A stretch of 64,000 bases of DNA from CAYNHQ01 sp964397255 (GTDB lineage: Bacteria; Bdellovibrionota_G; JALEGL01; DATDPG01), in NCBI GenBank assembly GCA_964397255.1, contig CAYNHQ010000002.1:186001-250000 (forward strand), read 5' to 3'. Positions 16,359 to 22,905 of the stretch are shown piece after piece (position 1 is the stretch's first letter; every line of letters begins with the position of its first letter). Position numbers and translations under genes: made by a program. Under the pieces are notes generated by a model. That model was given only the letters and a program-made list of their open reading frames with translations. It was not told the DNA's origin and searched no databases.

Positions 16359-16651
16359 TAGACCCCCTCGAACATTTCAATTTTGTCGCCTTTGCGCAGA
16401 GTCACGACGGCCTTTTTCCAATTTGATTGTTTTCCGGAATATCGGCCAAAGCGCTTCATTTTTCCGCGAACGATCATTGTGTTGACGACCACGACCTTCA
16501 CTTTGAAGGCCTTCTCAATCGCTGCACGAATCATCGGCTTGGAAGCCGTTCGGCTCACTTCAAAAACAAACTGATGGTTGGCTTCTTTAAGACCCGTCGA
16601 TCTTTCAGTCACTACGGGTCGACGAAGGACTTGAATCGGTTCGACGATCAT
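16358..16651 (-). CDS. rplW: 50S ribosomal protein L23
   Basis: Exit-site protein that docks trigger factor and SRP. It has VLRRPVVTERSTGLKEANHQFVFEV, KFKVKVVVVNTMIVRGKMKRFGR and KKAVVTLRKGDKIEMFEG in parts. Length 97. Its ATG overlaps the rplD stop by 4 nt. Confidence 0.97.
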   Translation of the reverse strand: MIVEPIQVLRRPVVTERSTGLKEANHQFVFEVSRTASKPMIRAAIEKAFKVKVVVVNTMIVRGKMKRFGRYSGKQSNWKKAVVTLRKGDKIEMFEGV

Positions 16652-17271
16652 GACTTAAGCTCCTTCTGAATCATTTCAAGCGCCGCCTTCGAAACACAAA
16701 GATGGTCGTACTTTAAAATATCGAACACCGACACCCCGGAGACATCCGTATATTTCACGCTCTTTAAATTGCGAACCGACTTTTCGAGATTGGCGTTTTT
16801 TTGATCGACGACCAGCGCCTTGGAAACTTCAATTTTGTCGAAAAATTTCTGCATGGATTTGGTTTCCGGTTTTTTGAGCGAAAACGCATCGACAACAAAA
16901 AACTTGCCTTCCCGTCGCTTTTCACTCAACGCCACGCGCACGGCCGCCTTTCGGACTTTCTTCGGAAGCTCATATGCATAGCTTCGGGGAATCGGACCAA
17001 ATATTTTCCCCCCTCCCGGCATCAGAGGAGACCGGCTCGTTCCCTGGCGAGCGTTACCGGTCCCTTTTTGCTTAAAGGGCTTCTTTCCACCCCCGCGGAC
17101 TTCCCCCCGGGTCTTGACCTTGGCTGTTCCCTGTCGTTGGCGAGCCAAATACGCTGTCACCGAATCAAACAGAAGATGTTTCTTGGGTTTCACATCGAAA
17201 ACATCTGCCGAAAGCGTAACTTCGCCCAAGCTCTTTCCGGTCTGATCGAAACTCTTAGCGGTTAAACTCAT
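16648..17271 (-). CDS. rplD: 50S ribosomal protein L4
   Basis: Exit-tunnel protein and, in E. coli, regulator of the S10 operon. The signature VKTRGEVRGGGKKPFKQKGTGNARQG and FGPIPRSYAYELPKKVRKAAVRVALS are present. ATG 17271 is used, giving 207 residues, because it lies one base after the rpsJ stop. Further in-frame ATGs up to 17307 lie inside rpsJ. L4 directly following S10 is abnormal: the rplC gene usually between them is not there. Confidence 0.97.
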   Translation of the reverse strand: MSLTAKSFDQTGKSLGEVTLSADVFDVKPKKHLLFDSVTAYLARQRQGTAKVKTRGEVRGGGKKPFKQKGTGNARQGTSRSPLMPGGGKIFGPIPRSYAYELPKKVRKAAVRVALSEKRREGKFFVVDAFSLKKPETKSMQKFFDKIEVSKALVVDQKNANLEKSVRNLKSVKYTDVSGVSVFDILKYDHLCVSKAALEMIQKELKS

Positions 17272-17272
17272 G

Positions 17273-17596
17273 CTACTCCCGATAACTTTCGATTTCGACA
17301 TCGACACCCGCCGAGAGGTCGAGCTTCATCAGAGCGTCGATCGTCTGTTGTGTGGGCTCAAGAATGTCGATCATTCGTTTGTGCGTCCGGATTTCAAAAT
17401 GCTCGCGTGATTTCTTATCGACATGGGGAGAACGAAGAACGCAGTAACGGCTGATTTGCGTCGGAAGAGGAATGGGACCTGCAACACTCGCACCTGTTCG
17501 TCGAGCCGTATCCACAATTTCAGACGTCGACTTATCCAAGACTTGATAGTCATAGCCTTTCAGACGGATTCGAATTTTTTCTTCCTGTTGCGCCAT
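17273..17596 (-). CDS. rpsJ: 30S ribosomal protein S10 / NusE
   Basis: Head protein that also acts as NusE in antitermination. Signatures are KIRIRLKGYDYQVLDKSTSEIV, GPIPLPTQISRYCVLRSPHVDKKSREHFE and THKRMIDI. Length 107 is complete. It starts 9 nt after fusA and ends one base before rplD. Confidence 0.98.
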   Translation of the reverse strand: MAQQEEKIRIRLKGYDYQVLDKSTSEIVDTARRTGASVAGPIPLPTQISRYCVLRSPHVDKKSREHFEIRTHKRMIDILEPTQQTIDALMKLDLSAGVDVEIESYRE

Positions 17597-17605
17597 AGCT
17601 CCCCC

Positions 17606-19684
17606 TTACTCCGCCTTGTTCTTTGCAATGATCTCTTCCGCAATCTGCGTCGGGACCGGTGAATAATGCTTAAACTCCATGGTGTAGCTCGCCCTTCCTT
17701 GGGTTGCCGAACGTAAATCGGTGGAATAGCCGAACATTTCGGAAAGGGGAACTTCTGCTTGAATCACCTGGGTACCTGTTCTGGGTTCCATACCCATAAT
17801 TCGGGCCCGGCGGGAATTAAGATCGCCGATGACATTCGACATGAAATCTTCCGGAACTACCACTTCGGTTTTCATGATTGGTTCCAATAAGATAGGCTTG
17901 GCTTTCTTGGCTCCTTCTTTAAAACCGATGGAACCCGCTATTTTGAATGCCATTTCGGACGAGTCGACCTCATGATATGACCCGTCGATCAATTTCACCT
18001 TAATATCGACCATGGGATACCCGGCCAGAACCCCCGTTTCGGTTGCCTCGGCAATCCCCTGTTCGATCGGCTTGATATATTCCTTAGGAACCGATCCCCC
18101 TTTGATGGCCGACTCAAAATGGAATCCCTTGCCTGTTTCGTTCGGCTCAATCTCAAGGAAGACATGGCCATACTGACCCCGACCCCCTGTCTGACGGATG
18201 AACTTTCCTTCCGATTCGACCTTTTTCGTAATCGTCTCGCGGTAAGCGACTTGTGGTTTCCCGACGTTGGCGTTGACTTTAAATTCGCGAAACATTCGGT
18301 CGACGATGATTTCGAGGTGGAGCTCTCCCATTCCTGAGATGAGTGTTTGCCCCGTCTCTTCATCTGTCTTTACGCGGAAGGAAGGATCTTCTTGGCCCAA
18401 TTTATAAAGAGCATCTCCCATCTTTTCCTGATCGCCTTTGGTTTTCGGCTCAATGGCAATTTGAATGACCGGCGCCGGGAAAGTAATCGACTCGAGAATA
18501 ATCGCCTTATCCACATCGCAGAGCGTGTCTCCCGTCATAGCGGTCTTAAGACCCACAGCGGCTACGATTTCTCCTGCCGATGCAGCAGCGAGTTCTTCGC
18601 GCTTGTTGGCGTGCATCAAAAGAATTCGTCCGATTCGTTCTTTTTTCTGCCGCGTGGAATTGTAGACCGTGACGCCACTTTCGAGTTTTCCTGAATACAC
18701 GCGCAAAAACGTAAGCTGGCCGACAAAAGGATCGGTCATGATTTTAAAAGCGAGCGCTGAAAACGGTTCAGTCGTAGAGGGTTTACGAATTAGGTCATCC
18801 GTTTCGGAGCCGGGAGTTCTGCCCTTCACCGGAGGAATATCCAGAGGCGAAGGAAGGTAGTCGACCACGGAATCCAAAAGCTGCTGAACTCCCTTATTCT
18901 TAAACGCTGCACCGCAAACCACCGGTGTATGTTTGAGACCGACTGTTCCCTTACGAATCGCCGCGATGATTTTTTCTCGAGATATTTCTTTGCCATTTAA
19001 GAACGATTCCATGATGTCGTCGTCAACTTCGGAAAGAGTCTCGAGCATTTTTTCGCGCCACTTCGCTGAGGCAGCTTGAAATTCTGACGGGATGTTAATG
19101 GTTTGAAATTCAGCGCCGAGAGTTTCATCTTTAAATTGATAGGCCTTCATCGCGATCAAATCGATGACGCCCATGTGCTTATCTTCCAAGCCGAGAGGAA
19201 GCTGAAGAACCACCGGCTTGGCGTTGAGGCGGCTGATCATTTGTTCCACACAGCGTTCGAAGTTGGCGCCTGTCCGGTCCATTTTGTTGACGAAGGCGAT
19301 TCGGGGAACGCGATATTTATCGGCTTGTCGCCAAACGGTTTCCGACTGCGGCTCCACACCTGCAACACCGTCGAATACGCCCACAGCCCCGTCGAGAACG
19401 CGCAGACTTCGTTCGACTTCGATCGTGAAATCCACGTGTCCGGGCGTATCTATAATGTTGATGCGGTGGCCCTTCCAAAAACAGGTCGTCGCGGCCGAAG
19501 TGATCGTGATTCCCCTCTCCTGCTCTTGTTCCATCCAATCCATCGTGGCCGTGCCTTCGTGGACTTCGCCTATTTTGTGGGATTTACCGGTGTAGTAAAG
19601 AACGCGCTCGGTCGTGGTGGTTTTGCCGGCGTCGATATGGGCAATAATGCCGATGTTTCTGAATTTCTCTAAAGATACTTGCAT
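17606..19684 (-). CDS. fusA: Translation elongation factor G
   Basis: GTPase that drives ribosomal translocation. The GTP-binding motifs are AHIDAGKTTTTER (about residues 15-27), DTPGHVDFT (about 80) and NKMDRTGA (about 134). The remaining domains II-V are intact over 692 residues, including GGRGQYGHVFLEIEP of domain IV. It lies 27 nt after rpsG. No tuf copy follows, unlike the classical str operon. Confidence 0.98.
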   Translation of the reverse strand: MQVSLEKFRNIGIIAHIDAGKTTTTERVLYYTGKSHKIGEVHEGTATMDWMEQEQERGITITSAATTCFWKGHRINIIDTPGHVDFTIEVERSLRVLDGAVGVFDGVAGVEPQSETVWRQADKYRVPRIAFVNKMDRTGANFERCVEQMISRLNAKPVVLQLPLGLEDKHMGVIDLIAMKAYQFKDETLGAEFQTINIPSEFQAASAKWREKMLETLSEVDDDIMESFLNGKEISREKIIAAIRKGTVGLKHTPVVCGAAFKNKGVQQLLDSVVDYLPSPLDIPPVKGRTPGSETDDLIRKPSTTEPFSALAFKIMTDPFVGQLTFLRVYSGKLESGVTVYNSTRQKKERIGRILLMHANKREELAAASAGEIVAAVGLKTAMTGDTLCDVDKAIILESITFPAPVIQIAIEPKTKGDQEKMGDALYKLGQEDPSFRVKTDEETGQTLISGMGELHLEIIVDRMFREFKVNANVGKPQVAYRETITKKVESEGKFIRQTGGRGQYGHVFLEIEPNETGKGFHFESAIKGGSVPKEYIKPIEQGIAEATETGVLAGYPMVDIKVKLIDGSYHEVDSSEMAFKIAGSIGFKEGAKKAKPILLEPIMKTEVVVPEDFMSNVIGDLNSRRARIMGMEPRTGTQVIQAEVPLSEMFGYSTDLRSATQGRASYTMEFKHYSPVPTQIAEEIIAKNKAE

Positions 19685-19711
19685 ATCGAATCACCGACAG
19701 ACGGAGCCCCC

Positions 19712-20182
19712 TTACCACCGATAGTGCGCAAAGGCCTTGTTCGCTTCGGCCATTTTATGAACGTCTTCCCGTTTCTTTACGGCGCCGCCGCGATTGTTGT
19801 AGGCGTCGAGAAGTTCGTCAGCGAGTCTCTCCGACATCGATCGTCCCGGCCGTCCCGCGGCTGCAATGAGCAACCAACGAAGGCCGAGAGCTTCGCGACG
19901 TGTGGGACGAACTTCCACAGGAACTTGATAGTTCGCACCGCCAACTCGACGCGATTTCGTTTCAATTACGGGTTTTACATTTTCAAGCGCGCGCTTGAAG
20001 ACTTTGATCGGATCGTCTTTCATTTTTTCGGCGACGGTATCGAACGCGCCGTAGACAATTCCTTCGGCGACCGACTTTTTGCCGCTTTTCATCACGGTGC
20101 AAATGAATCGCGTGATCAATCGATCACGAAATTTGGCGTCGGGTGGGCTTACACGTTTAGAGATGACTCTTCGGCGGGGCAT
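19712..20182 (-). CDS. rpsG: 30S ribosomal protein S7
   Basis: Primary binder of the 16S 3' major domain. It begins MPRRRVISKRVSPPDAKF and has FKRALENVKPVIETKSRRVGGANYQVPVEV and ALGLRWLLIAAAGRPG in parts. ATG 20182 gives 156 residues and lies 2 nt after rpsL. The same frame stays open to 20455 through rpsL, but that part has no S7 similarity. Confidence 0.98.
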   Translation of the reverse strand: MPRRRVISKRVSPPDAKFRDRLITRFICTVMKSGKKSVAEGIVYGAFDTVAEKMKDDPIKVFKRALENVKPVIETKSRRVGGANYQVPVEVRPTRREALGLRWLLIAAAGRPGRSMSERLADELLDAYNNRGGAVKKREDVHKMAEANKAFAHYRW

Positions 20183-20184
20183 AA

Positions 20185-20553
20185 TTAACCTCTCTTGGAA
20201 CCGTACTTGGAACGGGAGCGTTTTCGATTCGCCACGCCGACCGAGTCGAGAGTGCCGCGAACGATGTGATAACGAACACCGGGAAGATCTTTCACGCGCC
20301 CGCCGCGAACCAAAACAACGGAGTGCTCTTGGAGATTGTGTCCTTCTCCCGGAATGTACGATGTGATTTCGAAACCATTGGTTAAACGAACGCGCGCGAC
20401 CTTGCGCAGAGCGGAATTCGGCTTTTTGGGGGTCACGGTATACACGCGAGTGCAAACCCCACGACGCTGAGGTGCCCTTCGAAGCGCAGGCGAGGCTGTC
20501 TTTCGTTTCTGCTGGATCCGTTTATTCCGGACCAATTGGTTAATCGTAGGCAT
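20185..20553 (-). CDS. rpsL: 30S ribosomal protein S12
   Basis: Decoding-centre protein and target of streptomycin resistance mutations. It begins MPTINQLVRNKRI and contains CTRVYTVTPKKPNSALRKVARVRLTNG, the loop GHNLQEHSVVLVRGGRVKDLPGVRYH and RSRSKYGSKRG in parts. Length 122. The Lys/Pro residues of the two decoding loops are present. First gene of the 20-kb operon. Confidence 0.99.
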   Translation of the reverse strand: MPTINQLVRNKRIQQKRKTASPALRRAPQRRGVCTRVYTVTPKKPNSALRKVARVRLTNGFEITSYIPGEGHNLQEHSVVLVRGGRVKDLPGVRYHIVRGTLDSVGVANRKRSRSKYGSKRG

Positions 20554-20579
20554 CGTTTCTCGTCCAAAAAAGCTGCGGG

Positions 20580-20608
20580 AATTTAGGGAAAGACCCCGAA
20601 ATTGTCAA
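20580..20608 (-). promoter_or_regulatory. Sigma70-type promoter of the rpsL ribosomal superoperon
   Basis: On the minus strand a perfect -35 TTGACA (20608-20603) is separated by 17 nt from a -10 TAAATT (20585-20580). The predicted start is about 20-25 nt before the rpsL ATG. This is the only strong promoter I see for the run of genes down to miaB. Confidence 0.75.
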
Positions 20609-20728
20609 GCAGATTCAGCGATTTGACTCAAAAACGCCCCCCATTTGTTCGGAACTCCGCGCGTTTGTTTACCTTATGCGAGATTTGGGAGTGATATTAA
20701 CCCTCTACCGCCCCGGGCGATTTTCCTT

Positions 20729-20757
20729 TTGACGATCTTTTGGTATCTCGATAGAGG
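20729..20757 (+). promoter_or_regulatory. Candidate promoter of coiled-coil gene A
   Basis: TTGACG (20729-20734), 17-nt spacer, TAGAGG (20752-20757). The -10 is poor. The predicted start would be almost at the ATG (20764), which would give a very short or absent leader, although a GAGGA that could serve as a Shine-Dalgarno also lies 5 nt before the ATG. Confidence 0.35.
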
Positions 20758-20763
20758 AACATT

Positions 20764-21126
20764 ATGCCCGGCAAGAAATCTTCATCGGATCTCGATCAAC
20801 CGGTTACCCGCAAAGAATTCCAACAAGCAATGGACAAAATCGACCAGCGGTTCGTGGGGATCGACCAGCGATTTGTGGGGATCGACCAGGAGTTCAAAAG
20901 TATCGCCCAGCAATTCGCTGAGGTCCATCGCAAGATTGACGAAACCGCAAAGGAATTACAACGACACATGGGCGTTCTCTTTGAGGAAATGATTAACCGC
21001 CTCGAAACAAGCCTTGAATTTGCTGGCATCCTTCCACCTAAAATCGAAGACCACGAAAAGCGCGTCACGAAAGTCGAAGAAGAAATCCCCGTTCTCCGCT
21101 TCGCTCTCTCCGGATCGACCCGATAA
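20764..21126 (+). CDS. Small heptad-repeat coiled-coil protein, copy A
   Basis: 120-residue soluble protein of unknown function. After a short N-terminus (QPVTRKEFQQAM) there are heptads of the form IDQRFVG (two exact, then degenerate ones), a helical stretch, and a conserved C-terminal part: RHMGVLFEEMINRLETSLEFA, then ILPPKIEDHEKRVTKVEEEIP. This C-terminal part, the start MPxK and the QPVTRKEF block recur in the paralogue at 36840-37292, which has seven heptads. The conservation of reading frame between the two copies shows both are real genes. It is on the opposite strand to all ribosomal genes around it and converges with the rpoC-side insert. No known domain is recognised. Confidence 0.75.
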   Translation: MPGKKSSSDLDQPVTRKEFQQAMDKIDQRFVGIDQRFVGIDQEFKSIAQQFAEVHRKIDETAKELQRHMGVLFEEMINRLETSLEFAGILPPKIEDHEKRVTKVEEEIPVLRFALSGSTR

Positions 21127-21140
21127 CCAACAAACCGACT

Positions 21141-21158
21141 TTATTTCGCGTGGGGGCG
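21141..21158. repeat. Left copy of 18-bp direct repeat (displaced rpoC 3' end)
   Basis: TTATTTCGCGTGGGGGCG, identical to 22888-22905. On the minus strand it reads R-P-H-A-K-stop, the last six codons of rpoC, but no further rpoC sequence adjoins it. Confidence 0.85.
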
Positions 21159-21204
21159 CCTGACTTCAGCAATTTGACCCCAACTTTTAAGGCGGAGCTG
21201 TGAG

Positions 21205-21627
21205 CTAGTACATGCAGGGGTTGAAGATGTTGTTTTTGTTCTCGGTTTCGTAACGAGCCAAGGCTTCGGTATCACTTGATAAACATTCGCATGCGTAATC
21301 CGTAGCACCCGAATCATGGTGCCACTTCGATAACTCGCTCGGCGCTGATTTAACAGGAAAGGAGGGAATATACTCCCCATCCTTCGTCTCACCGCATATG
21401 CATACTGACCAGTCAATATCGGCAATCTGACACTTCCCTTTCCCATTTGGGTTATTACAGGGTTGCTCGCGATATCCGACTTGCTTGACCATCTCCGGAG
21501 AATAAAACGTTACGACACAACTCCCAGCCGAGCGCCTAAAAAGACTCATGCTGAGCGCAGAATCTGAAAAACCGATTCCAATAATCAAAAGAACCACTGC
21601 AGACGTGAAAAATGCTTTCGTCATCAT
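21205..21627 (-). CDS. Small secreted cysteine-rich protein
   Basis: 140-residue protein of unknown function. Residues 1-25 form a signal peptide (hydrophobic AVVLLIIGIGF, cleavage near SALS). The mature part has eight cysteines (37, 57, 66, 76, 78, 113, 115, 138), two as CxC pairs, suggesting several disulfides outside the cytoplasm. Two adjacent ATGs (21627, 21624) could start it; an AGAAG precedes them closely and a GAGGAGG lies farther upstream. It is transcribed divergently from the Fic gene from its own promoter at 21648-21676. No family is recognised. Confidence 0.65.
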   Translation of the reverse strand: MMTKAFFTSAVVLLIIGIGFSDSALSMSLFRRSAGSCVVTFYSPEMVKQVGYREQPCNNPNGKGKCQIADIDWSVCICGETKDGEYIPSFPVKSAPSELSKWHHDSGATDYACECLSSDTEALARYETENKNNIFNPCMY

Positions 21628-21647
21628 GATCTTCTAATAAGAACCTC

Positions 21648-21676
21648 CTCTTATGAGATCTAACGCAAAATGTCAA
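21648..21676 (-). promoter_or_regulatory. Sigma70-type promoter of the Cys-rich gene
   Basis: Minus strand: TTGACA (21676-21671), 17-nt spacer, TAAGAG (21653-21648), about 20-25 nt before the ATG. Confidence 0.5.
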
Positions 21677-21784
21677 CGCCGAATTTCATGCGACTCGGCT
21701 GAAACCACGCCAGATGCGGTCGGGGAACGGTTTTTGGCCATTTGTTGTTTACTCCTCGATGGGTACAATTATGGAAACAATTAG

Positions 21785-21810
21785 TTGACAATTACTTCTA
21801 GGATTGTCAA
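21785..21810. promoter_or_regulatory. Inverted repeat just upstream of the Fic gene (operator-like)
   Basis: Perfect 8-bp arms TTGACAAT (21785-21792) and ATTGTCAA (21803-21810) separated by 10 nt, ending 11 nt before the ATG at 21822. The arm spacing suits a dimeric helix-turn-helix protein. The Fic protein has such a domain at its C-terminus, so autoregulation is a reasonable guess. The first arm also contains a TTGACA that could be a -35 element. Confidence 0.5.
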
Positions 21811-21821
21811 GAAACTCGAAT

Positions 21822-22847
21822 ATGGCGGTCGTTTACAAGCCCACGTTTGAGCGTTCCGCTCAACTGGTTCGAAACCTCACGGAAGCATCTATGCTTGTAT
21901 CATGGATACGGGAGCAAACCATGGATGTGTCATGGATCGCACCGGCTCAACGTGACACCATGATCCGCCTCGCGCATTCCTCCACGCGAATTGAAGGGAA
22001 CCCCCTCACTCTTCCAGAGGTGGCAGCGCTGGCAAACGGCGAGGATCTTTCCGTTGAGGAAGACGCAAAACGTGAGGTGCTAAACTATCTCGCCGCCCTA
22101 CGGTGGATATGGAGAAAAAGCAGTCCAACCAAAATTGAAGAGAGCATGCTTCTCAAACTTCATAAAATTCTCACCACTGGTCTCGTGCCAATAACGGACT
22201 GTGGCAAGTATAAAACGAAACCGAACGCCATTTTTCAAAGTGGCCGAGTAATCTACCAACCGCCGCCGCCAGAAGCCGCGCATATATTGACTCGTAGCCT
22301 TTTGACCTGGCTCAATTCAAGCCATGCTCTCGCAGAGCATGCGGTTATTGTGGCTTCAATTGCTCATCATCGCCTCGTTTCGATCCATCCATTCTTGGAT
22401 GGGAACGGTCGAATATCTCGTGCCTTGGGGTGCTGGATCTTATTTCGACGAGGTTTCGATACCCAACATGTTTTTGCTTTGGATGAATTTTTTGATGCGG
22501 ATCGCAAAAGATATTACTTCGAAATTCAGGAGGCGCGAGATCGGAAGGATGATTTAACATCTTGGATCGAATATGTGAGTGAAGGTATCATCGACACCTT
22601 ACACAAGACGCAAGTACGAATTCGATCTCTGAAAGCCAAAGCTCCGTCCACAAAAATCCAACTCAATCGAAGGCAGGAACGCCTTCTTCAAGTTTTAGGA
22701 CAATCTTCATTTCTTGGCGGAGGCGAATTGGCACGTTCCTTGGGCTTAACTCGAAGTCATTTAAGCAAAATTCTTGGCCCACTTCTCAAGGCGAAACTTG
22801 TGGTCAAGGAAGGCTCTACCAAGGCAGCGATGTACCGACTCGCCTGA
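21822..22847 (+). CDS. Fic-family protein with N-terminal inhibitory motif and C-terminal winged helix
   Basis: Fic enzymes usually transfer AMP from ATP to Ser/Thr/Tyr of target proteins. With the ATG at 21822 (341 residues) the active-site motif HPFLDGNGRISR spans 189-200, with catalytic His189. An N-terminal S/T-x3-E-G/N inhibitory helix (SSTRIEGN, Glu58) precedes the Fic core, as in class II enzymes. A helix-turn-helix (ELARSLGLTRSHLSKILGPLL) sits near residues 290-315. A TTG at 21804 is an alternative start but lies inside the inverted repeat at 21785-21810. Its neighbours and flanking repeats suggest recent acquisition. The targets are unknown, and no obvious antitoxin gene is adjacent because inhibition is built in. 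Confidence 0.93.
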   Translation: MAVVYKPTFERSAQLVRNLTEASMLVSWIREQTMDVSWIAPAQRDTMIRLAHSSTRIEGNPLTLPEVAALANGEDLSVEEDAKREVLNYLAALRWIWRKSSPTKIEESMLLKLHKILTTGLVPITDCGKYKTKPNAIFQSGRVIYQPPPPEAAHILTRSLLTWLNSSHALAEHAVIVASIAHHRLVSIHPFLDGNGRISRALGCWILFRRGFDTQHVFALDEFFDADRKRYYFEIQEARDRKDDLTSWIEYVSEGIIDTLHKTQVRIRSLKAKAPSTKIQLNRRQERLLQVLGQSSFLGGGELARSLGLTRSHLSKILGPLLKAKLVVKEGSTKAAMYRLA

Positions 22848-22887
22848 CCTGCTAGGCGGTTCACCGGGATGATACTTGGCCGAATAC

Positions 22888-22905
22888 TTATTTCGCGTGG
22901 GGGCG
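22888..22905. repeat. Right copy of 18-bp direct repeat (native rpoC 3' end)
   Basis: TTATTTCGCGTGGGGGCG at the true rpoC stop codon; identical to 21141-21158. Confidence 0.85.

Larger units (their letters stand above)
21141..22905. mobile_element. Candidate mini-island inserted at the rpoC 3' end
   Basis: A segment of about 1.75 kb is bounded by exact 18-bp direct repeats that equal the last six codons of rpoC. It contains the divergent pair of a secreted Cys-rich protein and a Fic enzyme. The arrangement resembles site-specific integration at a gene 3' end, where the repeat restores the gene's coding end. No integrase, transposase or terminal inverted repeat is visible, so the mobilising enzyme would have to act in trans or be lost. 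Duplication by other recombination remains possible. Confidence 0.4.

Noticed and set aside
17273..17606. Hidden or frameshifted rplC near rpsJ
   Set aside because: No L3 motif in any frame, and the gap is too small.
20183..20455. Long N-terminal extension of S7 into rpsL
   Set aside because: The extra part is the wrong frame of rpsL; S7 begins MPRRRVISKR at 20182.
21141..21446. Second rpoC fragment as a gene
   Set aside because: Only the last six codons match; the frame upstream has no rpoC similarity.
21159..22887. Integrase or transposase inside the insert
   Set aside because: Neither of the two genes has such motifs; only the flanking repeats support mobility.
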